This document shows positions 1-10,259 of a DNA stretch of 64,000 bases, in pieces. The position numbers and the translations under genes were made by a program. The notes under the pieces were generated by a model that was not told the origin of the DNA, searched no databases, and was given only the letters and a program-made list of their open reading frames with translations. The stretch is from Ganoderma boninense. Lineage: Eukaryota > Basidiomycota > Agaricomycetes > Polyporales > Polyporaceae. The DNA lies in assembly GCA_002900995.3 (NCBI GenBank), contig CM035305.1, forward strand, positions 4,138,467-4,202,466, read 5' to 3'. Each line of letters starts with the position of its first letter. Positions within the stretch are counted from its first letter, which is position 1.

Positions 1-1145
1 GCGGGATGAGGGGTTCCTGGATGCGATGAGGGCGGCTTGGCGAGCTGGGGGTCGGCTTGGATCTCGAGGTGCAGGTGCTGGTGGGTTTGCGATCTTCGCG
101 CGGATTAGGACTTCCTGTTCTTTGGTGGTGAGGAGTCTAGGGGCGATGCCTTCGCGAGTTTCAAGAGTATCGTCGAATGTGTGTGATCGGTGGGGGCACG
201 GTTGCTCCTCGCAGTAGTACCAGGCTTGCTTATCTTCGTCCCAGTACTCGTCCTGTACTGCAGTGGGGTGAAATATGTGTCCCCAGGCTTGGCAAGCCAC
301 GTTGAATCTCGCTTCCTTATCCTAGGAATGCAACGGCCGGTGCACGATCCAACACTGTCTGCTCAGCCTCCTCGGCCTATTGCTGTGTCTTAGCCCAAGG
401 GACACGGGCCCAAGGGTGTTCTGCCTTGGCTTTGTTTCGCCGCCTTTCTCTAGCCTCCCACGCCGTGAGGCGGACCACTTCTGTCAGTACCGGGTCTCGT
501 GTTAGGAGCTTTCCGCGTACTGTACCACTAAGAGTGGCAAGCCTCAGGTTGCGCCGAGACCCACGTCCGATGGTGTGACTAGAGCGCGCACTACGCTAGG
601 CCAACACAGAGGATCTAAGTGCGTACCGTACGAGAGGGAAAGAGTGTGGGTGGGGTACGCCGGTGCTCGTGTAGAAGTTTTGACCTAATGTTACGACTGG
701 CTGTCGAGTAAGATCAGGGAGGAGGCTTACGAGACGAGCAAGGGCGTCGACGAGCACTTGTGCAGCGAGAGCGGAGCGGGGCTCGACAGTCAGGCTGGAG
801 ACAAGATGTATTGAGCGAGTAAGTAACGAGCGAGAATACAGCAAGGCTTACCTGGAGACAAGAGTCGAACTGAGGTCTCCAGGTAGCGAAGTACAGGCTT
901 ATATACATGTAACGGACAATGGGAACCGGGGACAATAGGTAACTATGGACACGGGAACCAGTGGAAGAACAATGGTATGTAGTACAATGACGACGGGAAC
1001 AATGGGTAACAGGAGTTATTGTACTGCGAGAACAAGGGACGGGTTTGCTAAACAACGGAGGACAATAAGGACGACGCGGGAGGCAAACAGTCCAAAAAGG
1101 GAAAGAGAGACGCCGGGGTAGGCGCCGAGCGTGCCGTTCATGACA
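1..1145 (-). mobile_element. Gypsy retrotransposon, 5' LTR and untranslated leader, runs off the left edge
   Basis: Reading on the minus strand, an LTR (689-1145) is followed by about 690 bases of leader that match, in reverse, the leader downstream of the LTR at 33453-33912. Related copies also lie at 12738-14046. The leader holds no convincing coding frame; gag should begin beyond the window edge, as it does about 990 bases after the LTR in the copy at 34901. The LTR sits inside a Harbinger transposase frame, so this is an insertion into that element. The other LTR and the second target-site copy lie outside the window. Confidence 0.85.
689..1145 (-). repeat. Gypsy LTR (457 bp)
   Basis: Ends are TGTCATGA...GTAACA in element orientation, i.e. 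TGTTACGACTGG at 689 and CATGACA at 1145 on the plus strand. In element orientation it has a TATATAAG promoter-like box in the middle. At least six other copies in the window share these ends. Because leader sequence follows it, this is the 5' LTR. Confidence 0.88.
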
Positions 1146-1435
1146 AAGCACTTCTGCATCCTTGTTATACCTTGTGAGTTCAGAATGGCTGTTCAAGCTC
1201 ACATTTTCCCTGGACTATGTGCAATCCACAACTTTATTCGACTGCACGATAAAGGTGAAATCAACGACTTTCTGCTCGACCTTGTCGATCCATCACCTGG
1301 AGTGTGGAACAGGAGACTGGCAGTTGGATCTATCAGCGACACAAAACAGCGTGGGCCACAGTGTATTGGAATAGGTTGGCAGAGGAGATGTGGGTTGATT
1401 ATCAGCAAGAATTACAAGAACACAGCCTTTTGTAA
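1146..1435 (+). pseudogene. PIF/Harbinger DDE transposase, C-terminal fragment
   Basis: The frame entering at 1146 reads CAIHNFIRLHD, the conserved stretch near the end of PIF/Harbinger nucleases of the DDE_Tnp_4 type. A second frame reads WNRLAEEMWVDYQQEL to a TAA at 1433-1435, matching the usual C-terminal helix. The two parts are joined by a frameshift near 1345. The N-terminal catalytic part is cut off by the Gypsy LTR. The frame converges on the Myb-like gene, which ends 14 bases away. This arrangement of transposase and Myb-like partner is typical of Harbinger elements. Confidence 0.75.
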
Positions 1436-1449
1436 TACCAAAGGACTAT

Positions 1450-2705
1450 CTAACCATCCAATTTTTTCTCTACCCATGCCTTGCGCAACCCATCCCGTTC
1501 AATTACCAAGTATGCGTCTGCAGCACTCCCATTCTTCTCAAACACATTCAAAAGAGAAACAAGCTTGTTATTGTTGAGATGAGTTTCAAGCTGTTGAGCA
1601 TGGCGCATAGCCTGCTGCTTGCATTGTGGAGTGAGCGGGACAGCATGCCCTGCTGCTCCTGAGCCAGCTGCCTCTGCCATGAGGAATGCATGCAGCATGG
1701 TGTTCATTTCACCAAGTTGCCCTTCAACACCTTGGAGCGCTGCAGCATCTTGGGAAACACAAGGTTTCTTAACAGTGCTCTCAGAGACAGGGGGGGATTT
1801 GTGCTTTTGAGGGGCCACTGGAGTGGCCTGCACCACATTGAATGCATGAGATATAGAAAGAGAAAAAATAAACTCACTAGGTGCTTTGCCGGCACAGGCC
1901 CTATGTCCAACAAGTCCGTATCCGAGCTGCTGGCATCGCCATCCTCCAAGTCACTGCCTTCCTCCCCAGACCCCACAACATCATCAGATCCATCTAACTG
2001 ATCAACCTCATCTTCATCCTCATCCATTTCCTCCTCAGATAAGGATAAAACAACTTCTTCCTTGTCCTCAGTCCCACCCTGAGCAGGGCGGAAGATGTGC
2101 TTGCCCTTGGCCTTTGCCGGCATCATCTCCACCATGTGATCGTAGTCTCGCCAGCCCTTGTTCTTGAATGGCTTTGCATCGGGGTATTTCTTTTGACACA
2201 ATATAGAAAAGGAACAAAGAAAATAGACATTAACCACATACCGCAATAAAAGCTTCCCAGACGCTCTCAGTATCCGCCGTGATCCCAGCACCATCCTTGT
2301 CACTGTAAGAAAACCCGGAGGCCTTCTTCAGATCACAGACAGCCCAAAAGTCCTTCTTGAGCTGACAAACAGCCTAAGAACAGATAGTGTCCAGAATAAA
2401 TGAAAAAGGCACACCCGGCTCCACTTGTTCTTACATGCCACCCCTGTCTTCTGTGCTCCCTTGTATGGCTGGGATGCGAGATACTCTGCAACTGACTTGA
2501 AAACAACCATCTTGAAATTGCCACCATCGCCTGCCTGTGCCTTCTTGCTGACCAGGTACTTAACCAGATCTTTCTCATTCTTCAAGGACCATTTGGCCTT
2601 CAGCTTCTGGGTGCCTTGCTTGCCTGTTCGGGACTTATTGGGCTTTGCGGTCTTGGCAGACTTCCCGGAGGACGGCTCGGGCTTCGAAAGAGCGCCCTTG
2701 CCCAT
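1450..2705 (-). CDS. Myb/SANT-like DNA-binding protein, probable Harbinger partner protein
   Basis: I read four exons on the minus strand: 2705-2415, 2373-2242, 2189-1878 and 1827-1450. They join through GT-AG introns of 41, 52 and 50 bases into an open frame of 370 residues. Residues about 35-160 fit the Myb/SANT-like fold (Myb_DNA-bind_3 type): KWSLKNEKDLVKYL at the start, then CKNKWSRAVCQLKKDFWAV, KKASGFSYSD, and the closing ESVWEAFIAKYPDAKPFKNK. An acidic Asp/Glu/Ser stretch follows in exon 3, then a helical, Gln-rich tail. In Harbinger elements such a protein helps bring the transposase to DNA and to the nucleus; here that role is inferred from family and position. The start is the ATG before MGKGALSK. 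The gene looks intact, although its transposase partner is dead. Confidence 0.75.
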
Positions 2706-3185
2706 GGGAACATGAGAGCAGCAGGTGGGAAGAAGGGAAGGAGCTGAGCACAAAGAGTGTGGATGATGCGTGTGGGGGGGAGTTGCGTGCAAAACTGCGT
2801 GTGCCGACACCTGTCCCCCATGTAGCACCAGAGCACATGAGAACTGTCACACATCAGTCACATAAGCGCCCTAGTGGAACCTGGCCATCAGAAACCAGTT
2901 TCTCGCCCAGAAACACGTATCCGAACGGAGCCTCAAATGCTGGCCCGCATCACAGTTGCAACGTTGTCTTGACTTTTCTTCCAGAGAACAATTCAATTGC
3001 TGAATGCAATGTTGCATAGCACAACATGCAGGAGAATATAAGAAATTTTCAACCAGCTCAAGTCTCAGATTAAATTTCAAACATTAAGTGATTCAACATT
3101 CGATACATTGTTTTAGCTACTAAATTCTATTCAAACAGGCATGTTGTCCGGTCCAACATGACGAAACCCCCGAAGTGATTACTAA
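2706..3185. other. Upstream flank of the Myb-like gene, no gene seen
   Basis: This stretch contains the 5' flank of the Myb-like gene and probably the end of the Harbinger element. I see no frame with family resemblance and could not identify a terminal inverted repeat. Confidence 0.5.
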
Positions 3186-3189
3186 TTAA

Positions 3190-3375
3190 GTGTTGTGCAT
3201 GTGACCTGAGGTCATGTATAAGTCACATGACTTAAAAATCATGTGTTAGTCATATGACTTTAAATGACATGTGACCTATTATGTCATGTTATCTTTGAAG
3301 TCATGTGACTTTTTCAAATGCTCTTCCTGTGTCTTCTGTCATGTGATGTGTTTGGTCACATGATTATATTGTGTG
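3190..3375. repeat. Cluster of TCATGTGA-type palindromic motifs
   Basis: About ten variants of AAGTCATGTGACTT (cores CATGTG, CACATG, CATATG) occur in about 185 bases in both orientations, for example GTCACATGACTT near 3222, GTCATATGACTT near 3250 and GTCATGTGACTT near 3300. The block lies between the Harbinger remnant and AT-rich sequence. It could be a subterminal transposase-binding array, a cluster of E-box-like sites, or a degenerate foldback repeat. Confidence 0.6.
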
Positions 3376-3696
3376 ACCCCACATAATGGTAAGTACATGT
3401 TTTATTCCTAGCTTACTCAATATCAAAGTCAATATATGTGTGTTATATGTCATTGGAATCAGAATTTTGAGCTCTATCTAATGGTGCAAATACCAGAGCA
3501 ATGTAACTTCACTCTCACTTACAAATTTGAAACCTTCAACCTACTGTAATAGATGCTTATGCTAATTATGCATTAAGACAAGAAGAGCCATAATATGTAT
3601 ACTTATAAATATGTCACATAGAATGTAATATGTTTTCAATGCATCTATTTGCACCTCAATAAATACAGCATTGTTGTGATGACTAACTGTCAAATA
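3376..3696. other. AT-rich sequence, nothing recognised
   Basis: Low-GC sequence with short frames only. I see no family motif, repeat array or RNA gene. Confidence 0.5.
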
Positions 3697-3990
3697 AGGT
3701 AAAAAAGGCTTACAAATATGCAAGGGTGTTGAGGAGCACTTGTGCAGTAAAAGCAGAGCAGGGCTTGACACTTAGGCTATTGAGTGAGTATATATATAAG
3801 TGAGAATATAGTATAGTAAGGCTAATTAGAGACAAGAAGTTCAACTAAGGTCTGTAGATATGTACAAGACAGTAGAAACTATAGACAAGAGGTAACTATA
3901 AATGTGGGCATTAAAAAATCCTGTATTAAAGAATAGCAACAGGAGAACAATTGGATGATGGGAGCTATTTTTCTGGAAGACACAGAGACA
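3697..3990 (-). repeat. Heavily decayed Gypsy LTR fragment
   Basis: The segment from GGCTTACAAATATGCAAGGG onward aligns with the interior of the Gypsy LTR. The block GAGCACTTGTGCAG is kept, and many former C or G positions are now T or A. Both LTR ends are lost. The pattern suggests an old copy eroded by C-to-T transitions. Confidence 0.6.
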
Positions 3991-4127
3991 GGTTGTTAAA
4001 CTTTGACCTTGTCTAAAAAATCTTAGATATAGAGCCTGCACATCTAATAATGAGCTTAACAAACTAGGTTCTAAGCAGGTTGCTAGAAACACTAAGCAAG
4101 AACTAGTACACTTTTACTTTGTAGACA

Positions 4128-4261
4128 AATAGTATAATAATGGGTTTGAAATGGGAGAAGAAACAGAGTACATTGGCAACATTGTTAATACAACATACAA
4201 AGATCTACTGAAGCATAAAAGATATTCAGCCAGTCTTCTTATCTATACCACAATTTTGTGA
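4128..4261 (+). pseudogene. Helitron protein, extreme C-terminal tail
   Basis: The frame reads NNGFEMGEETEYIGNIVN, then LLKHKRYSASLLIY before a TGA at 4259-4261. The same tail ends the Helitron proteins at 5862-6955 and 40980-42690 (EMGEEVEYVGNVVN, HKRYTASLPIY). It is a copy of the tail at about 39230-39363 and marks the left edge of the segmental duplication. Nothing upstream continues the frame. Confidence 0.7.
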
Positions 4262-5100
4262 GCAGTGTGCCTTTGGGTTTAAAAATATAAAACTATAATA
4301 GTCTATATAATTATATGTAATCTAGATAATGTACAAGCCATTAACATTGGCTTTTCACTATACTATAGTTGAATTGTACTTGTAGGCCAAACATAGTATA
4401 TAAAAAGTGAATATAAATTACATATATAAATAGTGCATGTCAATACCTATTTATAAGTCTTTAATATTGTGCTTAGTATACTAAAGATGATATACAAAAT
4501 ATATTTCTGGTAGATGTTATTCAATATGTAAATAGGCTACAACATTGTTATATAATATAATAGTTGAACTAGTATAATGTGCATATAAATTTGTATATGT
4601 TTTAAAACAGTATATAGTATAATAGACTGTATTAGTGATATCTCATATAGATACTATATCCACTATTTTTCTTTTACTTAAAATCAATATATATATAAAC
4701 TAGTATTTAGAGTATCACTTGTGAATTATAGAACTCAGTATCAAAGATATTATATAAAATAGTCGACGTAAAAACATACATATACACATCACAATAAGAG
4801 CAGTGTTGTAATATTTACATATCTGTGCACTCTTGCTGAGTAGCTATATCAAGGATAATATGCTAAAACCCTGGACAGATTGTGGTGATATACAAGGCAA
4901 ATACATATTGCTGAGGGATATTATTCAGTGTAGTGGTTATATATTATATATGGGACAATACTAATAGTGTTAACAGAAAGTCAATAATATACAATATTAT
5001 AAGCATATTATACATATGTTTATCCAGTATATATAGCATTATTGTCATATAATAAAAGCATCAATATAAGTTATCAAAACCACTGTTCCTCATCAATCAT
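4262..5100. other. AT-rich spacer downstream of a Helitron C-terminus
   Basis: About 840 bases of very AT-rich sequence duplicated almost exactly at 39364-40195. There is no coding frame of note. It should hold the Helitron 3' end (hairpin plus CTRR), but I could not fix that end with confidence. Confidence 0.5.
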
Positions 5101-5112
5101 CACCTGCCAGTA

Positions 5113-5652
5113 ATGGCCCACTTCCAACCAAGTGAGAACATTGTTGACAGCCTTAATCAGGCCAGCAGGATCAGGGACAACTGCCACAACATCAAGAATT
5201 TGCTCAACCACACGTTTAACATGCTCAGCAAGACTTCGTACAACGTGGATTGCAACAACAGGCAAATTGTCAAGCTCCAGAAGGAAACCAAGGAGTTGCG
5301 CAAGCTGCTCGAGAGTAGGGAGAGCAACACCTATGCATTCCACGTCCACAAAAACAAACAGTTCTACAAGATTGACAGTAGGCTCAATGTGATTATGAGC
5401 CATTTGGCAATTCCAATCCCTACTGAGAAAATGGCTGCTATGTGGTAAGTGCCTTCTGCTAACACAGTTATATCACTCACACTTTGCCATTATTTTTACA
5501 GGGGCGACGTGCCCGAGAACCATGAGGCCTGGGCCAGTTTTCGAAGATTCACATTGTTGATCCATTGCATGTAGTAAGTGTACCTCATACTGGTGCATAC
5601 TTGCTAACATATATCCATTAGCAAACTCAGCAAAGCCAAGGACAATATGTAG
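5113..5652 (+). CDS. Small coiled-coil protein of unknown function, copy 1
   Basis: I do not recognise this gene. Three exons (5113-5444, 5502-5573, 5622-5652) join through canonical GTAAGT...AG introns of 57 and 48 bases, the second with a CTAAC branch-site motif, giving 144 residues. The first half is rich in Asn, Lys, Leu and Glu and contains a short coiled-coil-like helix (KLQKETKELRKLLES). No signal peptide or membrane segment is visible. A near-identical copy lies at 40210-40749. It sits between two Helitron C-termini that point at it from both sides, so it may be a gene captured by a Helitron. After the TAG at 5650 the same frame continues with further TAG codons at likely Gln positions, so the present stop may be a mutation that shortens a longer protein. 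Confidence 0.55.
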
Positions 5653-5861
5653 TGGTAGTATATTGAGGACATGCTTGAACTTGTGTAGACTAGTGTGATC
5701 GAGCAGACTTTTGATTGCATGTATGCTTGTAATTAGAACAATGTCGCTTTGATGATTAGACTGTCAACTGCATAGTGTGTGACTTGGGTTTGACCTCTGT
5801 AGAAACCTTTACTCCATGCAACATCATCTCTCAAGAGGGTTAGGAAAATTACAACATTAAT
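5653..5861. other. Former coding extension of the small gene, interrupted by TAG codons
   Basis: The frame of the upstream gene continues as WxYIEDMLELV and TSVIEQTFDCMYACN, with only TAG as stop codons. This fits CAG (Gln) codons changed by C-to-T transitions. Confidence 0.4.
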
Positions 5862-6955
5862 TTATAGCAGCTTAGTGTATATAGGGAGGCTGGCAGTATA
5901 CCTTTTATGTTTGATCTGATCCTTATTGTTCAAGTTCACAACATTGCCTACATATTCTACTTCTTCTCCCATTTCATATTCATCATAATACCACACCCCT
6001 CCACATTTGTCAATAATTCTACATACAAAGTGGTTTGGAGAGAAATATATAATGCTACACAGCCTGTATAGATTATGATGTCCTAGTATTGTTATTTGAG
6101 ATTCAACATTTATATGAAGTTTGTATACTACACAACTAACAAAATTGGAAGGTTGTATGTAATTTAGTTGTTTGAACATAGGTCTAGCACAGTTGGGGCA
6201 AGGTTTTATAGACTTCTGAACAGAGCAAGCTTTGAACCATAGCCTTACTAATCTGTCTTTATATGTACCCATCTTATTGAGCTGGTTTTTCCATAGAAAC
6301 TTGTCAAAAGTCCATGTGATATAGTATCCACTGTAACAGCAACTCCTTGGTGATAACAACTGCAACATTTATATTGTTTGGTTAATGTGTTATCTGAAGT
6401 TGCAAGCAGCTTTTGACACAAGGCATAGCCATGTTTCTTCACATTCTGTATAAACTGCAAGTAGTATAGTAAGCAGTGCATCATAGGCACAACTATGGTT
6501 GTTCCAAAGAAATCCTTTAAACCAACTTACTTGGATGTCTCTGTTATTATTAGAAGATTTGGCCTTTTTAGATTGCCTCTCCTGTGTACCAACATCTGTA
6601 TTTTCCTGCATTAGCATACACTTATTCAATTTCAACCCAGTATCTTGACTCATAGCAGGTAATTTTTGTGATCCTTTAGCAGGCACATAGTAGGATGCAG
6701 GGAATATGTCAACAGGTGCCTTTTTAATAGGTTTTATACCAGTTTTATTGTCAGGTATGATCTCCCAAGGCAAATCTGCATCTACTTCTTCTATTGGAAA
6801 AGGTTTACAATCTGTCCACTGAAGATCTTTGTGCATAGAGTTTGGGACATAAGTTTTACCTTTCCACTGCCTAAATGAATGGACAAGCTCACCTCTAGTA
6901 ATACCTGTAACTTTTGTAGAACAATTTCCATTGTATCTGTGTTTCGTTATATCTT
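5862..6955 (-). pseudogene. Helitron helicase protein, C-terminal region with a cysteine-protease-like domain, copy 1
   Basis: On the minus strand the reading frames give a spacer (VTGITRGELVHSFRQWK, KTGIKPIKKAPVD, FPASYYVPAKGS), then FKGFLWNNHSCAYDALLTIL, a CX2C-type pair (YKCCSCYH), FDKFLWKNQLNKMG, a second pair (CPNCARPMF), and a final block SPNHFVCRIIDKCGGVWYYD before EMGEEVEYVGN. The same blocks follow the helicase domain at 37930-39363 and 40980-42690. The Cys box, zinc pairs and late His box resemble the layout of ubiquitin-specific (C19-type) peptidases; that assignment is tentative. The copy is broken: compared with the plus-strand relative at 38560 onward it lacks a segment after LLAVYTE and changes frame. 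The helicase part is missing. Confidence 0.65.
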
Positions 6956-6964
6956 TGATGAGGT

Positions 6965-7331
6965 TGTCATGAACGGCACACTCAGCACCTACTCCGGCAT
7001 CTCTCTTTCCCTTTTTGGACAGTTTGCCTCTCACGTTGTCCTTATTGTCCTCCATTGTTTAGCAAACCTGTCTCTTGTTCTTGAGTACAATAACTCCTAT
7101 CACCCTATTGTTCCCATTGGCATTGTACTACATACTATTGTTCTCCCACTTGTTCCCATGTTCATAGTTACCTATTGTCCCTGGTTCTTATTGTCTGTTA
7201 CATGTATATAAGACCTATACTTTGCTACATGGAGACCTTAGTTTTGACCTCTTGTCTCCAGGTAAGCCTCACTATATTCTTAGCTACTCGCTCAATACAT
7301 CTTGTCTCCAGCCTGACTGTTGAGCCCTGCT
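6965..7331 (+). repeat. Gypsy LTR, truncated at its 3' end
   Basis: It starts TGTCATGAACGG and includes the ATGTATATAAGACC promoter-like box, but stops after GAGCCCTGCT, about 95 bases short of the usual GTAACA end. The copy at 43493-43867 is cut at the same base, so truncation came before the segmental duplication. Confidence 0.75.
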
Positions 7332-7646
7332 TCCTAATTGCATGGTATGCCTTTGTGCTGAAGAACCACTCCTGCCACAGGCGGGAGGTGCAGTGTGGAC
7401 TCGTTGGCGAGTCCAAAAGATGGGAGGACCGGAGTGCGGCACCATGTGACTAGGCACGACACGGGCTCGGCACGACACGGGCTCGGCACACAGCTCCCAG
7501 CTCACACTCTCCCCAACCCAGCCAGTGGGCTTACATGTGGCCAGGCCTGACCACCCAGCGAGCCACAACCATCAGGCCTGGCCGTGCCTGACCCCCACCA
7601 AAGCAAGCAATACATTGTGCACCATCTAGCTACTTAGAGTATAACA
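7332..7646. other. Spacer with a 16-base tandem duplication
   Basis: GC-richer sequence between the truncated LTR and the recombinase. The unit ACACGGGCTCGGCACG is present twice here (about 7458-7489) and once in the duplicate near 43997. I see no gene. Confidence 0.5.
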
Positions 7647-8778
7647 TTACAATTTGTATTTCTTCCTAAAGACCTTCATGGAATCTGCGACAAGCTGAAT
7701 GCGGGACCCATCAAAGGATTTTGAAATGAACAGCGGCAAAATGGACTCAATCTTCCTCCAATACTCCAAGAACGCTCTCAACTTCCAACTGCCTAACGTT
7801 GCCACAATGTCTGGATGCGTGCCTCACAACAAAAGCTCTGTTGCTCCTCAAATTTGGAAGGAATGTCCCGACAGCTCTGCGAGCACAGCGCCCACCCAGA
7901 CCTCGTTGCACCGATTGAGGAACCAGCTGCAGGTCATAGGTGCCCAGCCACCCTTTGCTGTCTCGAATGCGAACATCGGGGCATCACCAGGGACCGAGCT
8001 ATTGGCTTGCAAGTGGTGCCTGATCACTGCCTCTGGGGTCATGGGGTCATCATTTGTAGTAAGGATGACATCAGCATGCTCCCCCTTCATGGTTTTCATC
8101 TAAGGTATGTGAAACACCGCATACTGCACCCCACCATGCAGGTCGCAAAAGTGCACCCCAGCACCCTACGCAACGTGCATCCTCAGGTCAAAGCTGTTCC
8201 GAGAAGGAATGAGCAGCTCCCCTAGCCTGGAATTAACTGCATCAGTAAGGAAGACATGTACATAACAAATAATTACCGCTGGCACCCCCAAAAGGCTGTG
8301 CAGGCAAGCACATAGACAACAGCATTGAACGTGTCAGTGAGGTCAAGCCCCGCTCGAACTGCATGCATATGCTTGAGTGTCACTGGGGGTCTTTAGGCCT
8401 TGGAGGTGGCTGCAATTTCGTAGTTGCAGAGCAAGTCACCTTCAGGAGACGATCACCATGCCATGGTGCATTGTTGATAGTGTGCCAAAAGGAGAGGCCA
8501 GATAGCCAGTTGTCGATTGTTGTCCGTGCGACCTTGCCAGCCCAAGAAGTGATGAAGCTTGCCAAGAGGATCTCTGAAGCAGGCATACACTGATCCTCCA
8601 AAACAGCAATCACATCACAATACTGATGGAATCGCAAGAGTTCAGTGCCGTAGTTCTTGCGGGTACCCAGCTCCACACCCTGAAGCACTGTCAAGAAGAG
8701 ATGTTGCCGAGAAGATTTTGGAATAATACCGTGCATGGATGCGTGCATGGTCTCAGTGAAGGGGGCACTCCAATGCAC
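7647..8778 (-). pseudogene. Tyrosine recombinase of a DIRS-like retrotransposon, copy 1
   Basis: The N-terminal part reads ELLRFHQYCDVIAVLEDQ and WAGKVARTTIDNWLSGL, a SAM-like core-binding domain of tyrosine recombinases. The catalytic part reads AELSGHSFQI, stop, GATELLL, then DIVATLGSW and FLEYWRKIE with the expected nucleophile Tyr. The family motif HxxR is HSFQ here, so the second catalytic Arg is lost, and the next Gly codon is a TGA. A one-base deletion near 8391, absent from copy 2, adds a frameshift. A 50-base GTAATT...CAG intron interrupts the region near 8230-8280. The frame ends at a TAA at 7647-7649. No reverse transcriptase is linked to this copy. Confidence 0.72.
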
Positions 8779-8936
8779 AATCCGCTCATTGGCCGGTGAA
8801 AGGAGGATGAGGTGATTTGATTTTCCAGTCTAGGTTTTCTTGGCTTTCGCACAGCAGGGGCTCACGATGAAGATAGCACCAGCACCTTACCAGTAGGTGC
8901 AGTAGAGACCTTCCCCCCACTGCACATGCCCACGTG

Positions 8937-9396
8937 TGTTACGACTGGCTGTCAAGTAAGATCAGGGAGGAGGCTTACGAGATGAGCAAGGGCATCGATG
9001 AGCACTTGTGCAGCGAGAGCGGAGCAGGGCTCGACAGTCAGGCTGGAGACAAGATGTATTGAGTGAGTAACTAACGAGCGAGAATACAGCGAGGCTTACC
9101 TGGAGACAAGAGGTCGAAACTGAGGTCTCCAGGTAGCGACGTACAGGTCTTATATACATGTAACGGACAATGGGAACTGGGGACAATAGGTAACTATGGA
9201 CACGGGAACCAGTGGAAGAACAATGGTATGTAGTACAATGACGACGGGAACAATGGGTGACAGGAGTTATTGTACTGCGAGAACAAGGGACAGGTTTGCT
9301 AAACAACGGAGGACAATAAGGACGACACGGGAGGCAAACAGTCCGAAAAGGGAAAGAGAGACGCCGGAGTAGATGCCGAGCGTGCCGTTCATGACA
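8937..9396 (-). repeat. Gypsy 3' LTR (460 bp)
   Basis: TGTTACGACTGG at 8937 and CATGACA at 9396 are the LTR ends. On the element strand it is preceded by the purine-rich run AGGAGGGGGGTAT (9397-9410), a polypurine tract, and by the pol C-terminus. It is therefore a 3' LTR. The left flank is the second edge of the segmental duplication. Confidence 0.88.
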
Positions 9397-10258
9397 ATAC
9401 CCCCCTCCTAAGGATCGTGTCCTCACGATCGAGTCTTCTTGTTGAGAGGGCCAGGAGTGTCGGGATGTGTCGAATGAAACTTTTGCAGCACTTTTGGCAC
9501 ATTTGCTAGATCCAACACGTCTTCCCAGCTATCGTGTTCAGGGCCCCAGCCCTTCCAGTGAACAAGATACTGTAGTTTCTTCCACCGCCCATACCGACGC
9601 GACTCTAACACTTCCTCTACTTCGTACTCTTCCTCTCCTTCTACTTCAAGAGCTGCAGGTTCAGGGGGATGCCGACCGGGAAGTTGGCTTTCTTTGTGCG
9701 GGTGTAGGAGCGTCACGTGGAACACTGGGTAGAGTCCCATGTCTTTGGGGAGCTTGAGCTCGTAAGCCAAGTTGCCCACCTTGCGCTTGGCAGGGTACGG
9801 GCCAGCGTACCAGTCCACCAGTTTCCGAGAGACTCCAGGGACCCGGAAGTTCCTAGTGTCGAGCCACACCTTCTGACCCTCCTTGAATTCTGGAGCAGCA
9901 GAGACATACCGATCGTAGTACTCCTTCATTCGCTCTGCTGCCAGGGTTAAGGCTGAGGTCGCATCCTCCCTTGCCTGCCGCAACTCCTCTCTTCGTTCAT
10001 CTGCCGTAGGCACTGTGGTGGATAGCATCGGAACGTGGAACTGAGGTTCATAGCCGTACATGAGGTAAAACGGCGAGTACCCTGTGGATGAATGTACGCG
10101 CGAGTTGAAGCAGTATTCTGCTGTTGGCAGCCACTTGACCCAATCGTCACGGCACCTTGAGCAGTACATCTGCAGGTACACCTCTATCTCCTGGTTCCAT
10201 CGCTCCGACTGCCCATCCGTCTGTGGATGGTAAGCTGTGGACAATGCACCTGTGGTAA
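9397..10258 (-). pseudogene. Gypsy integrase C-terminal half with chromodomain
   Basis: The frame starts inside the integrase core at [20 protein letters not shown], continues through [18 protein letters not shown] and [12 protein letters not shown], then the GPY-like region ([23 protein letters not shown]). It ends in a chromodomain, [27 protein letters not shown] and SWEDVLDL. Such chromodomains target integration to chromatin in chromoviruses. It reads open to a TGA (9423-9425) just before the polypurine tract. The upstream part is missing: an unrelated inverted-repeat element abuts it at about 10252-10258. Confidence 0.85.
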
Positions 10259-10259
10259 C

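Noticed and set aside
3190..3375. CRISPR-like array
   Set aside because: Units are short degenerate palindromes without regular spacers, in a eukaryotic context.
5074..5403. Minus-strand 109-residue frame opposite the small gene
   Set aside because: Present in both duplication copies simply because the sequence is duplicated; the plus strand has the matching splice sites and start.
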